Made by a program: the position numbers and the translations under genes
Assembly: GCA_016929205.1 (NCBI GenBank)
Contig: JAFGJF010000173.1
Coordinates: 1 to 11,831, forward strand
Direction of reading: 5' to 3'
DNA from: Anaerolineae bacterium
GTDB taxonomy: Bacteria; Chloroflexota; Anaerolineae; JAFGEY01
Length of the DNA: 11,831 bases
Notes under the pieces: model-generated
What the model saw: only the letters and a program-made list of their open reading frames with translations
The model's database searches: none
Told to the model about the DNA's origin: nothing
Shown here: in pieces, positions 5,882 to 11,831 of the stretch
How the letters are laid out: every line of letters starts with the position of its first letter
How positions within the stretch are numbered: the first letter of the stretch is position 1

Positions 5882-8272
5882 TCATATGGCCAACGGCAGG
5901 GTCACATAGAACGTACTTCCATGTTCCAATTCACTCTCTACCCAGATGCGGCCTTGGTGTTTCTCAACAATGCTTTGTGCGATAGCCAATCCAAGTCCGG
6001 TGCCTTCAACCTCAAAAGTTTGCTCATTGTGAACGCGAAAGAACCGATCAAATACATAAGGTTGATCCTCAGACGCGATGCCAATACCCGAGTCTTGGAC
6101 CCACAGAATAACTTGAATTCCTCTTTGTGCCAGGTGAACGGAAATTTGTCCGCCCTCGGGCGTGTACTTGATAGCGTTGTTGATCAAATTGTCTACGATC
6201 TGGCGAAGTCGCATGGCATTTCCAAAGACATAGGTGGGGTGCTCTGGCAAATCCAGCTTGAACGTGTGTTGTTTTTCGTGAGCCATTTTTTGCCAGGATC
6301 CCCAGGATTTTGCGACAATATCGCGCATATCGCACTGTTTCATCTCCATATCGATGTCTGTTTCCAGTCGTCCCAGGTCCAACAAATCACTGGTCAAATC
6401 AATCAAGTGCTGAATTTCCTGCTGCGCACTGTCGACAAAGTCCACCTGTTGCTCGTTCAATGGCCCCAGGTGATCAAGCATATCCAGTAGACTCAGGACC
6501 GTGCTTAACGGCGATCTCAAGTCGTGCGACACCGTCGCGACAAACTCGGATTTGAGGCGTGATAATTCTTTGAACTGTGTGATATCTTGCATAATAGCGA
6601 CAAACCCGACGCCTGATATCGGCGTTACTGTTGCGTTGAACGTCTTGTCACCTTGAACAGGAATTTCACCACGCTGCACATGTCCGCTGGCTCTGGTTTC
6701 CTGGAACAGCTTGCGCAAATTTGTGTCTTCGATGACTTGCGGCAAAAGCATCCCCGTTCCCATCGCGCGTCGCGTGCTAAATGCCTGTCGGGCCGCCGAA
6801 TTCATCAACAATACGGTGCCATCCATATCGGTGATGACGACAGGCTGATCGGTTCCTCTAATCACGGCCTCCAGTTTCCGGTGTTCGGCTTCTACCTCAT
6901 TAAACAACTTGGCATTCTCGATTGCTGCCCCTGCATGAACCGATAACATGGTCAAAACATCGAATTGGTGTGTGGTGAATCGGTTGTCTGAACGATAACG
7001 ATCGACATATATTGCGCCCGTCACCCCGGATGAACTTAGAATGGGGACACACATTGCGACCTGGGCATCCAAAGTTGTTTCGGTAGGAAACCCTCGTTCC
7101 TGAGCGGTGGTGTGGATGGGCTGTCCTCCATCAAGAACCTGGTGGACAATAGAGCGGCTGAAACGGAATTCGGCGCTGTCGAGCATTCGCGTTTCAAGAT
7201 CGCGCAGTGCGTGGGGTATATATAGGCCACTCACTTCATCCAACAAAGTAATATAGCCTCGTTCAGCGGTTGTGAGGCGAATGGCTTCATTGATCACCAT
7301 TTCCAAAACCGATTCCAGTCGTAACGTTGAGCCGAGCGCCGTGCTAATACGATACAAAGCGGTACGCTCGAGCTCACCCTCTATCTTGACATAGAGCTGT
7401 GTGTTTTCGATTGCGATGGCTGCATATCCTGCCAAAACAGAAAGCATATAGACACTGCTTTTATCAAAGTGACTGTCTTGATCAAGGCAGGAGACGCCCA
7501 GTACGCCAATTGTCCTTCCCTGAGCTTTGAGAGGCACCTGGAGCAGTGCGGGAACAGGTGATTGTGCGGCAACTGCATCGGGACCATCGAGGATGATCGG
7601 TTCACCCGAATCCAGAACACGTTGTGCCAGTGGGTCATGGATGACCTGATCGGCAACGCGTGCGCGAGGGTTTCCCTGGGAAAGCAAGGAACGCGCATAG
7701 AGCCGACCTGATTCCCTATCCTGAAGAAACAACCCGCCTTCGTCTGCTTCGGTGACATAGACAGCCGCTTCAACCAAACGATTGAGCACCTGCTGGTATT
7801 CTAGAGGAGATGTCACTGCCTGGGCAATGACATAAAGAATCTTTTGCTGTTGAGCCTGTCGCTGCAGCCGTTCCTGCAAGGTCTCTACCTGTTTTTTGAG
7901 ACGACTGTTGGACAGGGCGTGATCGATGGCGGCAAGGACATCCTCTACTTTTAGAGGTGGATGCACATAGTCATCGATGAGTCTATATAGATTGGACCTC
8001 TCTGGAAGTGGGTCATTTTGCGAGACGATCGCGATGGTAGGGATCTGGCGACCTCGTTCTTGCAGTGCGTTTAGAACTTGGAGTCCTGAGAATCCACTCA
8101 TATTCGCGCTGAAAACGATCAAATCGGGGTGCACATCAATGGCTTTTTGCAAACCTGATTGACCATCTGCTGCGACAAGGGAACGATACCCATGCGGAGC
8201 CAAAACGCGATTTGCAATGAACTCGCGTGTTTTTAGCTGATCGTCAATGACCAAAACCAGCTCACCTGACAC
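5882..8272 (-). CDS. Multidomain sensor histidine kinase: pseudo-receiver, GAF, GAF, PAS, HisKA, HATPase
   Basis: The start is GTG at 8272, with AGGAGG 5 nt upstream; the stop is TGA at 5884. Order in the 796 residues: receiver-like domain (1-120), coiled coil (about 120-142), GAF (about 142-295), GAF (about 305-460), PAS (about 465-570), HisKA with phospho-accepting H583 in VSHDLRSP, and HATPase with the N box NLINNAIKY (near 697), G1 DSGIGIA (near 729), F box FDRFFRV and G2 GTGLGLAIA (near 762). The kinase core looks fully active. No membrane segment is seen, so it is cytoplasmic and senses small molecules or redox through GAF/PAS. The receiver keeps D10-D11 and S84 but has S55 at the phospho-acceptor position (VFSANMSG, usually VLDxxMPG) and P105 for the conserved Lys, so it cannot be phosphorylated in the standard way. 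No partner response regulator is in the window. The gene has its own promoter and is followed by the MBL-fold gene. Confidence 0.93.
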   Translation of the reverse strand: MSGELVLVIDDQLKTREFIANRVLAPHGYRSLVAADGQSGLQKAIDVHPDLIVFSANMSGFSGLQVLNALQERGRQIPTIAIVSQNDPLPERSNLYRLIDDYVHPPLKVEDVLAAIDHALSNSRLKKQVETLQERLQRQAQQQKILYVIAQAVTSPLEYQQVLNRLVEAAVYVTEADEGGLFLQDRESGRLYARSLLSQGNPRARVADQVIHDPLAQRVLDSGEPIILDGPDAVAAQSPVPALLQVPLKAQGRTIGVLGVSCLDQDSHFDKSSVYMLSVLAGYAAIAIENTQLYVKIEGELERTALYRISTALGSTLRLESVLEMVINEAIRLTTAERGYITLLDEVSGLYIPHALRDLETRMLDSAEFRFSRSIVHQVLDGGQPIHTTAQERGFPTETTLDAQVAMCVPILSSSGVTGAIYVDRYRSDNRFTTHQFDVLTMLSVHAGAAIENAKLFNEVEAEHRKLEAVIRGTDQPVVITDMDGTVLLMNSAARQAFSTRRAMGTGMLLPQVIEDTNLRKLFQETRASGHVQRGEIPVQGDKTFNATVTPISGVGFVAIMQDITQFKELSRLKSEFVATVSHDLRSPLSTVLSLLDMLDHLGPLNEQQVDFVDSAQQEIQHLIDLTSDLLDLGRLETDIDMEMKQCDMRDIVAKSWGSWQKMAHEKQHTFKLDLPEHPTYVFGNAMRLRQIVDNLINNAIKYTPEGGQISVHLAQRGIQVILWVQDSGIGIASEDQPYVFDRFFRVHNEQTFEVEGTGLGLAIAQSIVEKHQGRIWVESELEHGSTFYVTLPLAI

Positions 8273-8277
8273 ACTGG

Positions 8278-8283
8278 CCTCCT
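8278..8283 (-). promoter_or_regulatory. Ribosome binding site of the sensor kinase gene
   Basis: Perfect AGGAGG on the minus strand, 5 nt before the GTG start at 8272. It supports this non-ATG start. Confidence 0.75.
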
Positions 8284-8317
8284 CTATGCCTGTCTTCCGC
8301 CGAGGTCATTTGGTCGC

Positions 8318-8387
8318 CGCGTGCAAACGTATCTATTGTGCGAGAGAATGTTTCACTGTGCAATTGCAGCACGTTAACGCGTGCAAA
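8318..8387. promoter_or_regulatory. Cluster of TTGCA/TGCAA motifs and palindromes in the kinase leader
   Basis: Forward strand CGCGTGCAAA occurs at 8318-8327 and again at 8378-8387, exactly 60 bp apart. Between them are a 10 bp palindrome TGCAATTGCA (8359-8368) and an inverted repeat GCACG-N6-CGTGC (8369-8384), nested within TTGCA (8364-8368) and TGCAA (8382-8386). Four copies of the 5-mer in about 65 bp downstream of the promoter look like a regulator-binding cluster or a structured leader. No known regulator is assigned. Confidence 0.35.
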
Positions 8388-8430
8388 AAGCATCGCAGCC
8401 TGACCGTTTTATAGACGGCTAACTGTTACA

Positions 8431-8459
8431 ATCATATCACAACCTAGTTGGAACGTCAA
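8431..8459 (-). promoter_or_regulatory. Sigma70-type promoter for the sensor kinase gene (TTGACG-17-TATGAT)
   Basis: On the minus strand, TTGACG (8459-8454) and TATGAT (8436-8431) are separated by exactly 17 nt. The start would be near 8424, giving a leader of about 150 nt. It lies in the 262 bp gap between the methyltransferase stop (8535) and the kinase start, which holds no credible gene. This separates the kinase from the upstream cluster, although no clear terminator for that cluster is visible. Confidence 0.7.
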
Positions 8460-8534
8460 CAAGAGGCCAAGCAGAACCTATCGTGTTGGCAAATGGTCGC
8501 TTTGTTTCGAAACGCGGTCATCTTGTTTTGTTTG

Positions 8535-9449
8535 TCAAGCTGTGGTTTGCGTTCGCCAGCGCGCAAAAATCGCGTTGGAAATCGTGCGCCCGGCGCTCTG
8601 TTCGACCGTTACCAGCTTGCCGGCAGCGATCGTGCCGCCGAATCCATCCATCATCTGCTCGATCGTCCGGTACAGGTCTGGCGTGGAGGCGTCCATCGCG
8701 TAGGCGGTGATGATAATGAACAGTGGATCTTGGGTGAGAACGGCCCGGCAGGCCTCGCACAAGACGGGGAAATGGTCGAAAAAGTCCCACACCTGGCCTT
8801 TCGGACCCCGGCCAAAGCGAGGTGGATCCATAATCAGTCCATCGTAGCGCGTGCCGCGCCGTACCTCGCGCTGCACGAATTTGAGGGCGTCCTCGACGAT
8901 CCAGCGAATGGGACGATCCTCCAGGTTGGACAGCGCCTGGTTCTCGCGGGCGATGGCGACTGCTTTTTTCGACGAGTCGATGTGCGTGATCTGGTCGCCG
9001 GCTTGGGCCGCCGCCAGGGTAGCCAGGCCGGTGTAGGCAAAGAGGTTGAGCACGTTGGCCGGACGGCGGGCAGCGAGAATTGTCTCGTCGATCCAATCCC
9101 AATGGGCCGCGTTCTCGGGAAAGACGCCGAGGTGGCGCGAGTCATCGATACTCACCCGGAAGCGCAGTGTTTTGTAGTGCATGATCCAGGTGCGGTCCAT
9201 ATCTTTGTGGATCTGCCAGTGCAGCCGTTGTTTTTTGCCTGTTAGCTGTAACGTGGCGTGCGCCTGCTGCCAGGCGTCTGAGGAGAGCGCAGGCGGCCAG
9301 GTTGCCTTTGGCTCGGGGCGGATGAGGGTGTAAGGGCCAAAGCGCTCGAGTTTGCGCCCGTTGCCGCTGTCGAGCAGGGCATAATCTTGCCAATCGGGAG
9401 AGCAAAGTGATACAAGATTGACCGGATGGGCGTGGCGTTTGGCGTTCAT
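8535..9449 (-). CDS. Class I SAM-dependent methyltransferase, COG1092/RlmI-like
   Basis: The protein has 304 residues. The N-terminal part has the RLE-FGPYTLIRPEP segment (about 32-47) and GVFPENAAHWDW, typical of this Methyltrans_SAM family. The Rossmann fold follows, with the SAM-binding motif I VLNLFAYTGLATLAAA from about residue 134, an acidic THIDSSKKAV strand, and the catalytic-site motif IMDPPRFGRGPKG near 208-218. There is no N-terminal PUA domain, unlike E. coli RlmI. Family members act on RNA, often 23S rRNA; the exact base cannot be read from sequence. ATG 9449 overlaps the stop of the glycosyltransferase gene (ATGA, 9446-9449). No good Shine-Dalgarno is visible, so translation is probably coupled. 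It is the last gene of the cluster. Confidence 0.88.
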   Translation of the reverse strand: MNAKRHAHPVNLVSLCSPDWQDYALLDSGNGRKLERFGPYTLIRPEPKATWPPALSSDAWQQAHATLQLTGKKQRLHWQIHKDMDRTWIMHYKTLRFRVSIDDSRHLGVFPENAAHWDWIDETILAARRPANVLNLFAYTGLATLAAAQAGDQITHIDSSKKAVAIARENQALSNLEDRPIRWIVEDALKFVQREVRRGTRYDGLIMDPPRFGRGPKGQVWDFFDHFPVLCEACRAVLTQDPLFIIITAYAMDASTPDLYRTIEQMMDGFGGTIAAGKLVTVEQSAGRTISNAIFARWRTQTTA

Positions 9450-10495
9450 GGGTTGTCGTCGGTGAGTGACGCGATATCCTGGCGCAAGCGGCTTAGCCGT
9501 TTATTGTTGTGCAGTTTGGGAAACGCTTCAAACATGGCTGTGTAGGTTTGGAACCACAACTGAAAATCTTCGTATCGTCCCCAGCGAGCCATAGCTTTGG
9601 GCTTTTTGAAGACCCACGGCTTGAACCCAGCGTAATGGGTGCCAAACAGCGCGTCAAGGTTGGGGTAGCCGCTCAAGCCACTGAAACGGATGTCGATGCT
9701 TGTCCAGTTGCCGGACCAGCGCGCGGTCAGATATTGCATATCAGGCCAGTCGAATTGATCGCCAACCAGGTGCTGTACCTCGAGCCGGCATACGTCAGCG
9801 ACGATCGACTCGTATTCGGCCATAGAGGGTTCGAGGACAAAAAGCGATCCGTTGAGTCCCATGTTGGTCGCATCGGTCTTGACCCGGTCAGTGATGTTGC
9901 GCGGAATGGGGTGTCCGTGAGGACAAACCGTTTCATAGATGCGGTGCCACTTCCACGTACCATCGACCGCGACGCTGGACGGAATGACGTATCGGCCATC
10001 GTCGTCGTATTCTATGACATGCGAGCGGTGCTCGTTCAGGATCCCGGCCGGTGCATTGATCTTGAAGAGGTGGGTATAATGCCGCAGCGGCAGTACGTCG
10101 GCGTCGAGTACGACGATTTTTTCATAGGCCGCACCCAGGTCGCCGTCGTGGCCCAGGCGGAGGACGTTGACCCGAGTAAACATATATGGCCTGTCCTGTC
10201 GTTGCTGCCGCCGTTTGTGGGGGACATAGATCGTGTCCACTTGGACGACGCGGTCGAACAAGTGACTCAGGGCATGAACCGCACCGGACGTGATCTCGTC
10301 GGTGACCATACACACCAGGTCCGCTCCCGTTTTCTGCTTGCGCAAGGCGTGGGCGAGCACCAGGGCACCGGGAAGATAGCTGTCATTTAGCATCAAAAAG
10401 GTCACGAATGCAAAACGGGGATGTCCATTGACTGTTTTCATGTTGTCGGGCGCTGGATACGCCTTGTTTGATTCATAGACCAAGTCCGTGTTCAT
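9446..10495 (-). CDS. Glycosyltransferase family 8 (glycogenin-like)
   Basis: The protein has 349 residues from ATG 10495. GT8 enzymes transfer a sugar from a nucleotide-sugar, usually UDP-linked, with retention of configuration and need Mn2+. Visible marks are the N-terminal strand FAFVTFLMLNDSYLPGALVL, the metal-binding DxD in VVLDADVLPL (D131, D133), GLNGSLFVLEPS in the acceptor region, a QYL segment, and the C-terminal HYAGFKPW (His near 285), matching the His-x-x-Gly-x-Lys-Pro-Trp signature that completes the Mn2+ site. No membrane segment or signal peptide is seen, so it is likely cytoplasmic. The acceptor is unknown. The frame is open upstream to 10624, but that part runs over the TrmO gene and is composed of unlikely residues. 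ATG 10495 leaves only a 23 bp overlap and has a weak AGGG about 9 nt upstream. A second ATG at 10441 is possible but lacks a binding site. Confidence 0.88.
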   Translation of the reverse strand: MNTDLVYESNKAYPAPDNMKTVNGHPRFAFVTFLMLNDSYLPGALVLAHALRKQKTGADLVCMVTDEITSGAVHALSHLFDRVVQVDTIYVPHKRRQQRQDRPYMFTRVNVLRLGHDGDLGAAYEKIVVLDADVLPLRHYTHLFKINAPAGILNEHRSHVIEYDDDGRYVIPSSVAVDGTWKWHRIYETVCPHGHPIPRNITDRVKTDATNMGLNGSLFVLEPSMAEYESIVADVCRLEVQHLVGDQFDWPDMQYLTARWSGNWTSIDIRFSGLSGYPNLDALFGTHYAGFKPWVFKKPKAMARWGRYEDFQLWFQTYTAMFEAFPKLHNNKRLSRLRQDIASLTDDNP

Positions 10496-10970
10496 CCGTG
10501 GCCGCCCTTTCAGTGAGCTCTTGAGATTTTTGCAGATCGTATACCCATTGTGCAACGGTGATCTGATCCGGCTCGTCGCTCGGAAACAGGTAGGGCTTGA
10601 TGTCAAGCACCGGGGTGCCATCAAACATGTCCAGGTTTTGAACGCACAGCATATTGTCCTCGATCTCGAGCAGCCGGGCCATAGAGACCGAGATGCGATT
10701 GGGCCGGTGTGGCGAGCGCGTGCTCCAGAATCCGATCAATGGCATGTTGGGATCGCGTCGTGGGTGGATGAATAGCGGTGGATCCTCTTGCGGAGAGAGG
10801 TGCAAATAGCACAAGACCACGATATGCGAAAAGTCGGTCAACCCCTTTAGGGCTGGAACCCACCGCCGGTCGAGTTCGATAGTCGATTCCGTGCCGTACC
10901 ACGTGCTCGGTTTGTCGGGATAGGGGTAGTGGTTGCGTACGTGGGCAATGGGATGAAAAACAATGTCCAT
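10473..10970 (-). CDS. trmO: TrmO/TsaA-family tRNA m6t6A37 methyltransferase
   Basis: The protein has 165 residues. TrmO uses SAM to N6-methylate the threonylcarbamoyl-adenosine at position 37 of tRNA reading ACY codons, which tunes decoding. The family signature is clear: FHPIAHVRN (5-13), ALKGLTDFSHIVVL (40-53), GFWSTRSPHRPNRISVS (80-96), LLEIEDN (100-106) and DGTPVLDIKPY (117-127). It is a beta-barrel SAM enzyme (UPF0066), not a Rossmann fold. It is shorter than E. coli TrmO (about 235 residues) and lacks the C-terminal extension, as in many short family members. Start ATG 10970 has AAGGAG 5 nt upstream. It follows the peptidase gene by 18 bp and overlaps the GT8 start by 23 bp. Substrate specificity of short homologues is less certain than the family assignment. 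Confidence 0.9.
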   Translation of the reverse strand: MDIVFHPIAHVRNHYPYPDKPSTWYGTESTIELDRRWVPALKGLTDFSHIVVLCYLHLSPQEDPPLFIHPRRDPNMPLIGFWSTRSPHRPNRISVSMARLLEIEDNMLCVQNLDMFDGTPVLDIKPYLFPSDEPDQITVAQWVYDLQKSQELTERAATDEHGLGL

Positions 10971-10975
10971 TTGGA

Positions 10976-10981
10976 CTCCTT
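10976..10981 (-). promoter_or_regulatory. Ribosome binding site of trmO
   Basis: AAGGAG on the minus strand, 5 nt before ATG 10970, in the 18 bp gap after the peptidase stop. Confidence 0.7.
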
Positions 10982-10988
10982 CTGCCGG

Positions 10989-11831
10989 CTAAAAGGGCCA
11001 ACGCCCCTGGAGGCGCAGCGGCTGCTCCCACTTGGCATCGATGAGCGCCTGCTCGATCTGTTCCGGCGGCTGGCGTTTTGTGGCGAGTTCGGCCGGCTCG
11101 AGGGCCATGCGCAGCACAATGCGCGTGGTGCTGGCTACCGCCTGGCGAAGCGCACGCAAGACGAGTTTGTCCAGTGTGTCGGCTGCCGTATGCGCCCAGC
11201 CGTTCTCTTTTCCCGGCGAAGACGTGGCCGCCATCAGGGCGGGTACACCGTCCAGGGTAAACGGAAAGTGGTCGGAATAGGGCACCAGGCGGTTGTCGAC
11301 GACCTGCACATCGAGTTCTGACATAGGCAAACTGTGCAGATAAGCACCCAGTTCGGGGCTGTTTTGGACCATCAGCGTTAACGGCGCAGCCAGTCCGACA
11401 ACGTCCGCATTGAATACGGTGAGGATATGATCCAGTTCGCCGGCGTGGACGCGCACATAGTTTTCCGAACCAAACATACCCAGTTCCTCGCCGGAAAAGA
11501 GCACAAAGCGCAGACCGGCCTGGAGATGTTCGCGTAGCGGAGCCAGGAGGCGAGCCGTTTCCAGGACGAGTGCCGTACCAGTGGCATTGTCCTGCGCACC
11601 CTGGGCGATGTCGTGCCCATCATAGTGCCCGCAGACAACGATCCAACCGGCATCGGGATCCATTCCGGGCAGGTCGGCAACAATGTTGCGTGCCGTGACA
11701 CGCTGTACCTGGCATTGCGTGGTCAGGCGTGCGCGAACCTGGCCTTGCTGGAGCTGACGCCGTAACAAGGCGGTTGTTTCTAGTGACAAGCCGACGCCGG
11801 GCAGCGGTGCCGGTTCATCGCCCATACCCAG
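10989..11831 (-). CDS. M28-family zinc aminopeptidase, N-terminus cut by window edge
   Basis: The frame ends with TGA at 10989 and is open to the right edge of the window. An in-frame ATG at 11825 is probably internal, because the segment following it (LPGVGLSLETTALL) looks like the end of a protease-associated (PA) domain that precedes the catalytic domain in many M28 enzymes. All five zinc ligands of M28 are visible: His in CGHYDGHD (codon 11625-11627), Asp in GAQDNATG (11589-11591), Glu in FSGEELGMFGS (11484-11489), Asp in FNADVVG (11403-11405) and His in GWAHTAADT (11190-11192). The catalytic Asp in HYD is also kept, so the enzyme should be active on peptide N-termini. Whether it is secreted cannot be judged without the N-terminus. 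It is the first visible gene of the four-gene cluster and is 18 bp from trmO. Confidence 0.92.
   Translation of the reverse strand: MGMGDEPAPLPGVGLSLETTALLRRQLQQGQVRARLTTQCQVQRVTARNIVADLPGMDPDAGWIVVCGHYDGHDIAQGAQDNATGTALVLETARLLAPLREHLQAGLRFVLFSGEELGMFGSENYVRVHAGELDHILTVFNADVVGLAAPLTLMVQNSPELGAYLHSLPMSELDVQVVDNRLVPYSDHFPFTLDGVPALMAATSSPGKENGWAHTAADTLDKLVLRALRQAVASTTRIVLRMALEPAELATKRQPPEQIEQALIDAKWEQPLRLQGRWPF

Noticed and set aside
5856..5884. Short inverted repeat (CTCC with GGAG) at the kinase stop codon, considered as a terminator
   Set aside because: The stem is only 4 bp and is followed by mixed sequence rather than a T-run.
8498..8516. Palindrome GTTTCGAAAC (8504-8513) flanked by CGC/GCG after the methyltransferase gene, considered as a terminator
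   Set aside because: The stem is interrupted, the loop would be too small as a perfect palindrome, and no T-tract follows on the minus strand. It may be a binding site, but an intrinsic terminator is not supported.
8448..9245. Plus-strand open frame of 265 codons starting in the kinase promoter gap
   Set aside because: It mirrors the methyltransferase gene, which has full family motifs on the minus strand. The plus-strand product matches no recognisable family and has no ribosome binding site.
9509..10390. Plus-strand open frame of 293 codons opposite the glycosyltransferase
   Set aside because: Antisense shadow of the GT8 gene. DxD and HxxGxKPW on the minus strand show which frame is real.
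10496..10624. Upstream extension of the glycosyltransferase by 43 codons
   Set aside because: It would overlap trmO by about 150 bp, and the added residues look non-coding. ATG 10495 gives a normal GT8 N-terminus.

Overview
All six genes in this window lie on the minus strand, so transcription runs from high to low coordinates. The best guess for the host is a member of Chloroflexota (Anaerolineae-like). The main reason is the segment WFAVYMPLVLKNY in the large secreted protein, which matches the '(Y/F)LPLVLKN' linker that recurs in exported Chloroflexota proteins. GAF/PAS-rich histidine kinases and UlaG-like metallo-beta-lactamase-fold proteins also suit that phylum. This is inference from protein style, not a marker gene.

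Right part (8535-11831) is a compact gene cluster: an M28 zinc aminopeptidase cut by the window edge, a TrmO/TsaA-type tRNA methyltransferase, a GT8 glycosyltransferase and a class I SAM-dependent methyltransferase of the COG1092/RlmI type. The gaps are 18 bp, a 23 bp overlap and a 4 bp ATGA overlap, so they are very probably one operon whose promoter lies outside the window.

Middle part (5109-8460) starts with a consensus-like sigma70 promoter (TTGACG-17-TATGAT) and a leader of about 150 nt. It drives a 796-residue sensor kinase (receiver-GAF-GAF-PAS-HisKA-HATPase) and, after a gap of about 140 bp, a small UlaG-like MBL-fold protein. Both carry broken signature sites. The kinase receiver has Ser in place of the phospho-acceptor Asp and Pro in place of the conserved Lys. 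The MBL protein has lost all but the first His of HxHxDH.

Left part (1-5077) holds a very long secreted surface protein: at least 1618 codons, open from the start at 4855 to the window edge. It is easy to miss because it has no stop inside the window. It has a signal peptide, three DUF11-type domains, about ten Big_1/invasin-like Ig repeats of roughly 100 residues, the YMPLVLKNY linker and a CARDB-like domain. Upstream is a consensus sigma70 promoter (TTGACG-17-TATAAT), a second possible promoter, and a leader with mutually exclusive inverted repeats ahead of a strong ribosome binding site.

The most interesting points are the pseudo-receiver kinase, the degenerate MBL protein beside it, and the elaborate leader of the adhesin-like gene. 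No RNA genes, insertion sequences, CRISPR arrays or convincing intrinsic terminators were seen. A functional link between the kinase/MBL pair and the surface protein is only a hypothesis from adjacency.
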